NCBI GenBank assembly: GCA_036852015.1
Contig: JAANDG010000534.1
Span: forward strand, 38,267 to 102,266
Length of the DNA stretch: 64,000 nt
Direction of reading: 5' to 3'
Source: Pelodera strongyloides
Lineage: Eukaryota; Nematoda; Chromadorea; Rhabditida; Rhabditidae
This document shows, in pieces, positions 22,101 through 30,850 of the stretch (within the stretch, counting starts at the first letter, position 1; each line of letters begins with the position of its first letter). The notes beneath the pieces are model-generated. The model was not told the DNA's origin and did no database searches. It was given only the letters and a program-made list of their open reading frames with translations. The position numbers and the translations under genes were made by a program.

Positions 22101-25100
22101 AAACTACCGTACCTTGTCAATCATAAACTACCGTACCTTATCAAGCATAAACTACAGTACCTTGTCAATCATAAACTACAGTACCTTGTCAATCATATGT
22201 CGGGTGACCCCGTCCTGTCCCTTTCCGGCGTAATCCTTGCCCGAATATGCATTATTCACAAGTCTGGACAATCGGGGAAGGATCCGGCCGCCCTCTTCCA
22301 TCATACCAAGGTGTTTGAACGCGCGCTGCAATAAGAAAAACACTCTGCTCAGGTGGAATATTCCTCTACATGTTGCTTGCGTTGCAGGGGCACAGGTTGG
22401 TGCGTTAAAACACGCACGAACCACCTCCGGATTGGTTTTGACCACCTCCGGATTGGTTTTGACCACCTCCGGATTGGTTTTGACCACCTCCGGATTGGTT
22501 TTGACCACCTCCGGATTGGTTTTGACCACCTCCGGATTGGTTTTGACCACCTCCGGATTGGTTTTGACCACCTCCGGATTGGTTTTGACCACCTCCGGAT
22601 TGGTTTTGACCACCTCCGGATTGGTTTTGACCACCTCCGGATTGGTTTTGACCACCTCCGGATTGGTTTTGACCACCTCCGGATTGGTTTTGACCAACTC
22701 CGGGAGCAATTCGAAATTAATACATTTGGCCGAAACATCGCGTTTTATTAAAACGGACTACACTAAGCTAAAGAAACCACCTCCAACCACCTCCATTTAC
22801 GCACGGAATTTATACCCTGTAATGCGTTGAAAGCCAAATTACTCAACACAACAATCACATACTACATATTACACGACGTATGACTACAACTACACTGTAA
22901 CATAACTCAAATCGATGTATTTACAAAACGTGATGTTGCCCGCTCTGAAGACACTGGGACATATTGTTTAATGTCGAGACACAGAAAACAGGAACACAGA
23001 CAAATACTACTGAAAGGTACCGTAATACTCACATTCATTGCCGCTGCCATATGAATCCTGAGCATTGACGTGATAATAACTTGAAGATCTGCGGACGATA
23101 AATAGGCCATTCCTTTCTTCAGAAGACAACGACGTCGCTTCACCAAGTCACACGCGTCCACGAAATCGATCTACAAAGCAAAGGAATCACAGAACATTCT
23201 ACGATCTACAATTTGCTTCTACGCTTTTATAATACAACACAGTGCAAGTTTTTAAAAGCTCCTGAAAAGACTGCTACAAATAAGAATCACCCAAGCAATG
23301 TGTTTCTTCACTAATTGAAATGATTGGAGCATACATGTCACATTGATACATACAGTAATAAATAATCACCTTCCAAAAGTTGTTCGCTTCCAAAGTGGCC
23401 AAACTGATACGACACGCATTTGATAAATCAGAACCAAGTTGCCGACGTTCCTTCTCCGAAACCTGAATGAATAAACACATATACAGAGTGCGATAAATCG
23501 GCTTCCCGAGAAAAATGGCCTCCGAGAAGTTTAAAGGCCAGTTCGCTCGGCTTCAGAAATGAACCGGACGCCGGTGCACCGTTTCTGCGGATTCGATTGA
23601 TATAACCCGGTATTCATTGTCTTTATCTTTTACAGTGCGAGGTAAGAGGGGGCGAAAATACAACTACGTCGAACCGCGTACAATGAAAGAAGGTTACATA
23701 TTCTACATTCAATTCACTGATTCATTCACTTATCTGAGAGAAAAGAAGTGTTGTTTGCTTTATAATAGTTTATTGATGATGATATGAAAACGAACCAGTT
23801 ATGATAGCTCAAAGGTGCAACAGCTGTTGGGCAAATTCAAAATGTTTTTTTTTTCAGTTCTGAACCTAGCTTAGATTCATCCCTCAAACTAGACAAATAA
23901 ACCATACTTGTTCGATATTTATTTTGTTCTCCTTCAAAAAAGAGGCCACCTCGTCTTGCGATTCGTTTTGCATACGAAATCTGCAATAAAAAAAGGGCTG
24001 AAAGCACGATACCACAAACCATTCCGTTGTTCGTTCTTGATTGTTGTTGTATCTGATTGATTGTATGATGAATAAAGTAGTCACAAATACGGTAATCTCG
24101 TGGCACAAAAATTACAGTAATTGTTCAAAAACATTACGTGTCGTAGTAAACAATAATGTACCGAAAAAGGTACAACAGAATAGCTGATCTCGCAATCTAA
24201 AATTTACAATATTACCAGTTCTATTAAAGGGTAACATGTTATAAGGGAAGAAACATACTTGAAAAGATCGGCCTCTTGTTGAATGAGCCACTTCTGTGAC
24301 TCGGGGGATCGACAGAAAGCCAACCTACAAAGGGTAAAGGGTTTCAAATAGTCAAGTAGAACCGTACCAGAGAACTAACCCATCAAATTGACTCTCACAT
24401 CTCCATTACGCAATCCACAAAGAGCTGTTTCAATATATGCACGTTTCAGTACATAACAACGGTGAATCTAATAGGATTAAGCTTCTACGACAGTAAAAAC
24501 AAAGGTATACACAAACATTCTACATTCATATTCTATGTTTACACAAAATAGTTACCAAGGCCCGAAACAACTCATCCTTATCGAGAGAAACAATAAAAAT
24601 ACCTCAAAATGAAATGTCCGATGATATCATGTTTCCGCAATTTGTACACTTCAGCCAATTCGCTATCCTAAACTGGAATATCATTTAAAATGTAATAATC
24701 AAGTTTATCCCATTTCAGTGTTTAGGGCATAAATTTTCGCTTCAGCGTTAAGGACACCAATCAATTTGTTATTTTGAACAACTCGAATCAGGGGTACAAA
24801 TTGGTGCGTGAAAACAAGCCCGAACCATCTCCGGAAGCAATTCGAAATTAATATATTTGACTGAAACATGATGTTTTATTAAAACGGTCTATCTCACTAA
24901 GTTAAAGAAACCGCCTCCATTTACGCACGGAATTTATATCCTGATTCGAATTGTGAAGTGTGTTCAAATACTAACCTTCAACGTTTTCACAGTCTTGTTT
25001 CTCATGACAGCTATAGGCATGAGCATCTTCAGCTCCTTGCGCATTTCGTTCAAATAATCTTCGGATCCAATTGTAAACCGTTCCTTGATGTCTTCCACCG

Positions 25101-25712
25101 CCTGAATAACAACATCTGATTCAACCGCTATAGATACGAAGCCGCGCACGGTTGTGAGATCCCAGTCTGGATAAACATACAGAACGGCGATGACAATGCC
25201 CATCAAACCATATAACTACATTAGAAACCCCACTGAATGCACACAACACCATCATCAGGTGACCCCTGGCTGGGTTATACAGCTACGGTTCGATGCAAAA
25301 GTAATATATCGTGCTATATTATTACATTTGCATAGTGGAAAACAGATGTAAAAGTTGTATTTCAAAGAAAGTTATGTAGAATGAGCGCACGTCGCACCAG
25401 TGAATGTGAATACCTTCAAAACCTTTAGTCGACGCAGCGCCAGTTCGTCAAACTCAACAATGCTGATTTCCTCACTAGGAGGTTCCAAGTACATTTGCAA
25501 ATTGTGTCCGCCCTTCTTTTGATTCACCTAAAACATCATTGTATGATCGTATGTATCTTATTCCACGTAAAAATGTCTATTCAGCATCCATATTGTCCAA
25601 AGAAAGGCCAAAATACAATAAGTCCAATGATAAAACAACTCACGATAATTGTTTTCCTGCTGTCCGCGGTCTGAACAATACGACGCACCACCTTTTGTTT
25701 TTGAAAATCCAT
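19122..25712 (-). CDS. pri-2: DNA primase large subunit (PriL / PRIM2 / p58)
   Basis: Fifteen exons join in perfect phase into 510 residues, against about 509 in human PRIM2: 25712-25644, 25527-25414, 25101-24976, 24667-24603, 24324-24259, 23980-23908, 23462-23370, 23170-23033, 22325-22185, 21271-21185, 20892-20797, 20454-20328, 20118-20036, 19711-19577 and 19241-19122. The N-terminal domain shows [31 protein letters not shown] and [12 protein letters not shown]. The C-terminal domain shows [18 protein letters not shown] and [10 protein letters not shown]. All four 4Fe-4S cysteines are present: C304 (FPLC), C383 (LPC), C400 (HGCPYKH) and C440 (KAC); the 17- and 40-residue spacings between the last three equal the human ones. 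The protein partners with the catalytic primase subunit and Pol alpha to make RNA-DNA primers. The ATG is the first in frame and no better start is visible. Introns carry several repeats. Confidence 0.97.
20566..20749. mobile_element. GCGAAATACCGG-family MITE, copy in pri-2 intron
   Basis: TTTAAAGCAAAATACCGGCC opens the element and CCGGCTGGTATTTCGCTTC closes it. The interior resembles the copy at 59715 (ATGCAAATGAG, AATTAGACCCCAC). It lies in the pri-2 intron between the [11 protein letters not shown] exon and the QYGLFLK exon. Confidence 0.8.
21716..21887. mobile_element. GCGAAATACCGG-family MITE, copy in pri-2 intron
   Basis: The ends are TTTAAAGCGAAATACAGGCC and CCGGCCGGTATTTCGCTTTA. The interior is nearly the same as the ric-19 intron copy at 7641, suggesting a shared recent source. 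Confidence 0.9.
22041..22196. repeat. 24-bp tandem repeat built from the pri-2 exon 9 splice donor
   Basis: The exon ends (minus strand) ATGATTGACAAG|GTACTG. Six further copies of this 24-bp segment (AAACTACCGTAC plus CTTGTCAATCAT on the plus strand) follow in the intron, starting at 22161, 22137, 22113, 22089, 22065 and 22041. Each carries the last 12 coding bases and the GTAC donor. Two copies have CTTATCAAGCAT, so slight divergence has begun. Confidence 0.9.
22385..22819. mobile_element. MITE in pri-2 intron, expanded by an internal minisatellite
   Basis: The ends are CAGGGGCACAGGTTGGTGCG and, in reverse, CAGGGTATAAATTCCGTGCG. A second copy without the expansion lies at 24789-24953. In this copy the AACCACCTCCGG segment has been amplified into the 21-bp array at 22420-22692. 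Confidence 0.8.
22420..22692. repeat. 21-bp minisatellite, 13 exact copies
   Basis: The unit ACCACCTCCGGATTGGTTTTG is repeated 13 times without a visible change, 273 bp in all. As 21 is a multiple of three, several frames stay open through it and create spurious proteins (repeats of NPEVVKT and LVLTTSG). Perfect identity implies a very recent expansion. Confidence 0.97.
24789..24953. mobile_element. MITE in pri-2 intron, unexpanded sister copy
   Basis: CAGGGGTACAAATTGGTGCG at the left and CGCACGGAATTTATATCCTG at the right form imperfect inverted ends. It shares GGAAGCAATTCGAAATTAAT and the TTTTATTAAAACGG block with the copy at 22385. It has the single CCATCTCCGGA segment from which the minisatellite grew. 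The surrounding ATTCGAA could be a target duplication. Confidence 0.8.
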
Positions 25713-26228
25713 TTCGAACTAGAAAATGAGTGGGCTCTAAAAGAGAATATACCCGAAGACTTCACGGTGCTAAAGAAAGTGGACAACTTCTGTAAATATG
25801 AGAAAATAATAGGATAATACAAAAGGGATAAAAATTATAAAAAAAAGTGTTGCGTTCAGTTAGTTTTTTCAAAAAAAAAATCAAAATTTAAACATTTATT
25901 TTTCGCGCTTTTCTCCAGAAGTGAACTACGGTAGGTTACGCGCACAACTAGAGACAACTAGAGTAGGTCAAGGCCGTTCCGCCTCAAAGGGAAAGCAGGG
26001 TTAGAGGGGCATGTATACACTGTTAATAATCCACTTTTCAACGAGCAGGTTCGCACGAACTACGCCTTTAAATTATATATGTTTTTCTTGACTCATCTCT
26101 TCATATTCACGACTCTGCTAAAATTATCTACATCAGCAGGTACAACAATACTTGATATGATTTTTCCTTATTTGTAAAAAAATACTCCAAAGTATTTCGC
26201 CGGAACACAAGTTTCATCGAACTCTCAC

Positions 26229-26372
26229 CACTACATAGGAAGTGGGTGAACCCATTTGGGTACGGTTCACTGGGCTTTTTCGTGGCCTGCCCATCTGGTG
26301 ACCAATTCGTGACGAAGTTTTATCGAAAACCGTCATCAGTTCGTCACCAAATTATTCCGTTTTCCTGTGTAT
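26229..26372. mobile_element. hairpin element ending CCGTTTTCCTGTG, copy 1
   Basis: The left end CATAGGAAGTGG and right end CCGTTTTCCTGTG are imperfect inverted repeats. Inside, TGGTGACCAATTCGTGACGA faces TTCGTCACCAAAT. Similar ends with different interiors occur near 28250-28465, 46985-47262 and 54826-54976. Confidence 0.5.
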
Positions 26373-26805
26373 GTGTCATTTGTGAAAAAACACCAATAAC
26401 CATAAAATATTCATATTTTTTGAGTGAACGAAAGTGCAAACACTTGTACTGTACTAATTGACGGCCCACGGTAACTTTGTTCTTCCTGTTTATAATCTTG
26501 GGATATGTATATGAAATATGAAGATAGAATTTATTTCTCATGGGACGACCCTCACATTTACACACTAATTACTGTAGTTTATAAATTCTAAATGATAATA
26601 AATGAAAGTTTAGTTTCCTATGCTGGTGGTATTCCCGTTCCTGGTAGAAGTGTGCCTGTATTGAGACTGTTCGAGAACTATGCATCATCATGCACTCCTT
26701 CAAATTCAAAGAATTTTGGAATGGACCAACTTTCAGAGGTAAAATAGTGATTGCTCGTGAAGCTTAGTTTTTCGTTCATCAATTTATGGGGACTCGGGTT
26801 GCCAC

Positions 26806-26970
26806 ACTGATGAAACTCCGCGCCATCGCCGCGCACAAAATAAGGGGCGGCCGCGCCAGGTGCACAGCAAGTTCGCCAGTGGTGCGCCATATGAAGTTAG
26901 CGCACCCCTGACGCACCACATAAGTGGTGCGCCGCCCTCTTATAACGCACCCTGTTTTTTTTTTGCGCGG
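26806..26970. repeat. GC-rich inverted-repeat element, copy 2
   Basis: CCGCGCCATCGCCGCGCACA at about 26818 is identical to the reverse complement of the right end of the copy at 10085-10315. The body again consists of GTGCGCCATAT and GCGCACC motifs. A poly-T follows. Confidence 0.6.
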
Positions 26971-27245
26971 AGCTTGTTTACAGATGTAGCGTAGTTTACC
27001 GATTAGTGAGTGTATACTAACGAAATAAGGATTCTATTTTATGCCTCTGCATACTGTATCTTCCTAAGTCTCCAATGCAACTTCATGTCTGTTTCAAGAA
27101 AATAATAGAGCCGTGCAGATTCTCGGAATCTGGGATCTGGCACTAGGTTTCAACGGATGCAGTTAATCATAGTGTACTGTACTGACAACTTTTCCATTGA
27201 GACGAGGCCGAGAAAGAATAATGCTTAATGATACTAATTTAGATA

Positions 27246-29273
27246 ATGCGTAGTTTGAACGCAGAGGAGGTAGCTCAAAAAGTGTACAACGCGCTGTTCT
27301 TCTCGATGGCCGATGTTAACATCGAGCAACTGATGGGAACATGGTACACGGTCAGTTTGATTACAGTATCTATATACCAGGCGTTCGAAGAGCCCTACGG
27401 GCTCTTCTCCGACTGGAGTAATCGGCCTTCGGCCGATTGTTTCCCTATTTAAAAAAAGGATTGCTGCAATTTAAAAAGTTCCCTATTTAAAAAAGGATTG
27501 CTGCAATTTAAAAAGTTAACTCTCGTCTCTTTCTCCTCCCACACATTCACACGTCTCTGATTGTGGAAACGTATAATAATCAGTTTGGATCACCACTCGC
27601 CTAGGCTACCATGCAAATTTGCTATTGAAGGTGCTGTATGTAGGGCAGAGGCGCAGAGGATTATACTTGTGATAAGCTAGCATAGCTCAGCAGGTAGAGC
27701 GTTGGACTGTGAAGCGAGAGATTGTGTGCTGCTGTGGGTTCGAATCCAGCCAGCGGCAAAGATTTTGTATGCTCTTTCGATGGAAGAATTTTCTTTATGA
27801 GCAGCTTTCGTTGTGCACATAAAAACACACCCGTGACAAACTCTTCTCCTTTATATAATAAGATGGAACAAGCGATGTCGGGGCGTTTAAGTCTATTCGG
27901 CAATGTGGTGGCATGCAAGGCGCGCGTTATAAATATGGCTTTCAATTGACTCGCACCTCGCACGCAATAAGACCGCACGTAATAAGGGGCGTATAATATA
28001 ACATACGGGAGGGTTCCCCGGCCAACTATTTGGAAAAAATCTGTTCTCTAACTATTGTGCGCTTTACTCACTATTATTCTATCATTATTACTCGCAATAA
28101 GATTTTAATTTTAGGTTGTCGACGCAAAAGCAGTTCACCCCGCTGACTGCACCGTCACACAAAGTGGGTTGTCACACATAATATTTGATCTTTTTGAAGT
28201 CTCGTTATAAAAGTTTTAAACTTTTTAAAAGATTTAAGTGTCTTCCTGTGCCCATTACGGCTATTCCATAGTTGACCGAGGAAACCTGGGTTACCAAGTT
28301 GGACCACATGACCGCCGTGACTAAGTTTTCTCAAAACCGTCTTTTGGTTTCCGGCCACTGACCATGGTCACCAACTCGGTAGTGGCCGGTAACCAAATTT
28401 TTCGGTGCAAACCATTTAGTGACCGACTGGAGACAGTTTTTCTGTTGTCTGGGCAATAATGCCGGTTTTCCTGTGTAAGTTACTGATGAGCGAGGCTGTA
28501 ATTCGGGAATTTGGATGCTGTCAAAAACTGATACAGCATTAAAGCCGCACAACAGCCGGTCTTGAAACGTATTCTGGGCGCCGTATTCCGAAGCAGTCTA
28601 AGTCTATGCAAATCACTGCGCGAGCTTTTTTAGTATGTTTACATTTACAACACATCGGAATGCATTGTCCAAAATACGTTTCAAATACCGGACGAATATC
28701 GCTTTAAACAAGGCATTCCCCGCCCCATGAATCTTCGAGGCCGTCAAATGATGCGTAGGTCGGATAAATAACAGAAACGAACATCATTTACAGTGGAACT
28801 CGTCACACAGACAGAATTTACGGCAACATTCACGGTTGTCCAGCGATCAACAGTGAAAAAGCAAACCGTACTGACACAGGGATTCGGCACAATGGTGGGA
28901 CCAGACCCAGGAGAGCTCTTCGTCAATACAGGGGACCAAAACGACCACTGCCCATGTAAGGCCATACAACTAATTAAAATGGACAAAACTATAAAATGGA
29001 CTATCAAAATTTAATCCTCGAATTTCAGATCTGCCAGTGAAGTTGGGAGGAATAACTGCATCATCAACATACGACTATATGATTCTGTCCCAGCCACTCA
29101 AATTCCCAACAATCGTTTTGACACGAAATGCAGAAACATTCAATCGGAAGTACAAAAATGAAGTAAACCAATTCTTGGAAAAATATGGATTCTTAAGCCC
29201 AATTGCTGCGCTGAATACCAGGTTAACATTTATTAATACCACTGATTGTCTTGTTGAATACAACCCATATTAA
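27246..29273 (+). CDS. lipocalin-related protein
   Basis: Four exons join in phase into 186 residues: 27246-27350, 28115-28163, 28794-28955 and 29029-29273 (TAA). The lipocalin first motif is IEQLMGTWYTVVDAKAVHPA, followed by a cysteine. Then comes a beta-strand-rich middle (FTATFTVVQR, LTQGFGTMVGPDPGELF). The C-terminal part, YDYMILSQPLKFPTIVLTRN and FLEKYGFLSPIAALNTRL, closely resembles nematode lipocalin-related (LPR-like) proteins. Such proteins bind lipophilic cargo and are normally secreted, often in apical extracellular matrix. Here no signal peptide precedes the lipocalin motif. The ATG lies four bases after a TTTAG acceptor, so either an upstream signal exon was missed or the protein is cytosolic. 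AATAAA at 29274 overlaps the stop region. Confidence 0.85.
27672..27760 (+). repeat. tRNA-like SINE head in lipocalin intron 1
   Basis: TAGCTCAGCAGGTAGAGCG is an almost ideal D-arm with A box and GGGTTCGAATCC a perfect B box. The anticodon loop would read CTGTGAA (GTG). The anticodon and T stems contain mismatches and the acceptor stem pairs only partly, so a working tRNA-His is unlikely. The ~200 bp that follow may be the SINE body. Confidence 0.5.
28250..28465. mobile_element. hairpin element ending CGGTTTTCCTGTG, copy 2
   Basis: The right end GCCGGTTTTCCTGTG matches the family terminus. The interior has paired arms: GTTTCCGGCCACTGACC faces the later TAGTGGCCGGTAACC. The left end is unclear. 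It lies in lipocalin intron 2. Confidence 0.4.
28555..28710. mobile_element. GCGAAATACCGG-family MITE, divergent copy
   Basis: CCGGTCTTGAAACGTATTC at the left faces AATACGTTTCAAATACCGG at the right, and the element ends ATATCGCTTTAAA. It lies in lipocalin intron 2, next to the hairpin element. Confidence 0.65.
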
Positions 29274-29403
29274 AATAAAACAAATTTGAAGGAAAAACTG
29301 TTTATGATTGCAGAAATTCCTTGATAACAAGGATAACATGAGGCAAAGATTGTAACTGCAGATGGTGTAGAGGCAACCAGAAACTTCGCCAAGCCGAGGA
29401 AGT

Positions 29404-29895
29404 TTACTTCTTCTTTGCGGCTCTTCTCTTACGCTTCAGCCTGCGCATGCGCTTCTTGGCCCACTAAAAAGAAAACATGATTTGAGTTTACAAAACAGGG
29501 CAATTAATGACAACGGCACAGTGACTAAAACACGTCGAAGTCCAGCAAATCCTGAAAACATAAATGAGGAAGGACTCAGCAGAGACTGTCATTTAACTGC
29601 TGGATTCATATACAGACCGGCAATGAAAACTACTAAAATATTTCCACTGAATAGTAAAACAACTGCCTATTTAACTGTTCCATTTTTCTGGTGACCTTCT
29701 TACGCACAACCAGTCTACCCCCTATATAAAGCAATCGCACGCTACAAGGCTAACTATGCGATGTGAACTTATTATAATACCTGGAACAATCAGAGCGCAT
29801 AAAGTACATTATCCAATTCAGAACGAATAAGGGCAGAAAAAGAAACATACCTTGGCTCTCATCTTGGTAGAATTCCAAGTTGAAAGAAAGTTGAC
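29404..29895 (-). CDS. rpl-41: 60S ribosomal protein eL41
   Basis: The first coding exon is 29862-29851 (MRAK), in an exon reaching back to 29895 after a CAG acceptor. The second is 29463-29404: WAKKRMRRLKRKRRAAKKK and TAA. The fused 23-residue peptide MRAKWAKKRMRRLKRKRR is the eL41 signature, the smallest ribosomal protein, a single helix bridging the two subunits. Most eukaryotes have 25 residues ending RSK; this copy ends AAKKK. The short leader and acceptor just before the ATG fit a trans-spliced ribosomal protein mRNA. It is too short for ordinary ORF calling. Confidence 0.9.
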
Positions 29896-30443
29896 CTGAA
29901 ATAAACAAAAATGTAAAAGGAAATTTGAGACTGCAACATACTGCAAAAACTCGCAGGCCGGGGTAATTTCAGCTAATCATAGGACATGTCGAAAAAACTA
30001 TCAACAGCAGAAGGGAATTCAACGCAGGTAAACAAGTTCCATAAAAGTATCAATAAAAGTAAACTAAAACTTGCAGTTGTTTCTCTCTGTGAATAAAAGA
30101 TCAGACTTCACACTACCCACGTGAAAAAATCTTTTCTTCTCAAGAAATTTTAGCACTGTGCGTAGCACGCCGTAACGATACCGACGCCATTCAACGGTGC
30201 ACCGTAGTTTGTAGTCTTGGATTTAATTTTTTTTCGGCGCCGCCGGCCGCCGCCGCTCCCGTACGTGTGACCGACAATGGCCGCCGTATCACGCACACGT
30301 GTCATCCTATTTTATGTGCATTTTTCATTATTGTTCGTATTTTAATTTTAATTAAGAGATTTTTATGTTATAGCACAGGAACAATTCCTTTAAATGGGGC
30401 TGAGTTATTCATTATATTTGAATTAGACTCTATATTTTGTGAT

Positions 30444-30630
30444 CAGGCCATAAGCAAGGATAAAATATTTGCTTCATCTGTTTTGTCATTTAATATGAAT
30501 ATGTTATAATTGTCTCAAGTGGAAGACAATTGCGAACCACAAACCTGATGCTTGAAGCTTATTGCAGGAAATGTGTGATTGATAAATGCTGATTCAGCTC
30601 AGCAAATATTTTATCCTTGCTTATAGCCTG
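30444..30630. mobile_element. 187-bp MITE-like inverted repeat
   Basis: ATAAGCAAGGATAAAATATT at the left pairs with AATATTTTATCCTTGCTTAT at the right, bounded by CAGGC and GCCTG. The interior has no ORF. It lies upstream of the Gemin6-like gene. The rest of 29900-30840 contains only a short GC-rich patch (30230-30300) that could be promoter DNA. Confidence 0.7.
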
Positions 30631-30850
30631 CGCCTGGCCTGGTATTTTACCCGTGTTATTTGAAATAGATCCGTCCTATTTTGAAATATATCCGACTAGA
30701 TTCAAAATCGCTGCGGGACCATGTCATTTACATTGACTCGAACACGGACAGGCATTTGTCATTTTCGCATGTGGGTATCGCATACATGGACAGGGCCATT
30801 GCAGGGCCGCCTTCGGTGCTTCGGTCCATCAATATGATTCCTTTTCAGTT

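Larger units (their letters stand above)
25713..27245. other. intergenic region between divergent pri-2 and lipocalin genes
   Basis: About 1.5 kb separates the two divergent starts and should hold both promoters. I see no TATA element worth calling. It contains a hairpin-rich element (26229-26372) and a GC-rich inverted-repeat element (26806-26970), and no convincing exon. Confidence 0.5.

Noticed and set aside
22176..22830. 130-200 residue repeat proteins (NPEVVKT and LVLTTSG units)
   Set aside because: They read through a 21-bp intronic minisatellite; the repeat length being a multiple of three keeps frames open. Only 22185-22325 on the minus strand is a real exon.
27672..27760. Functional tRNA-His gene
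   Set aside because: The anticodon and T stems have mismatches and the acceptor stem pairs poorly despite good A and B boxes.
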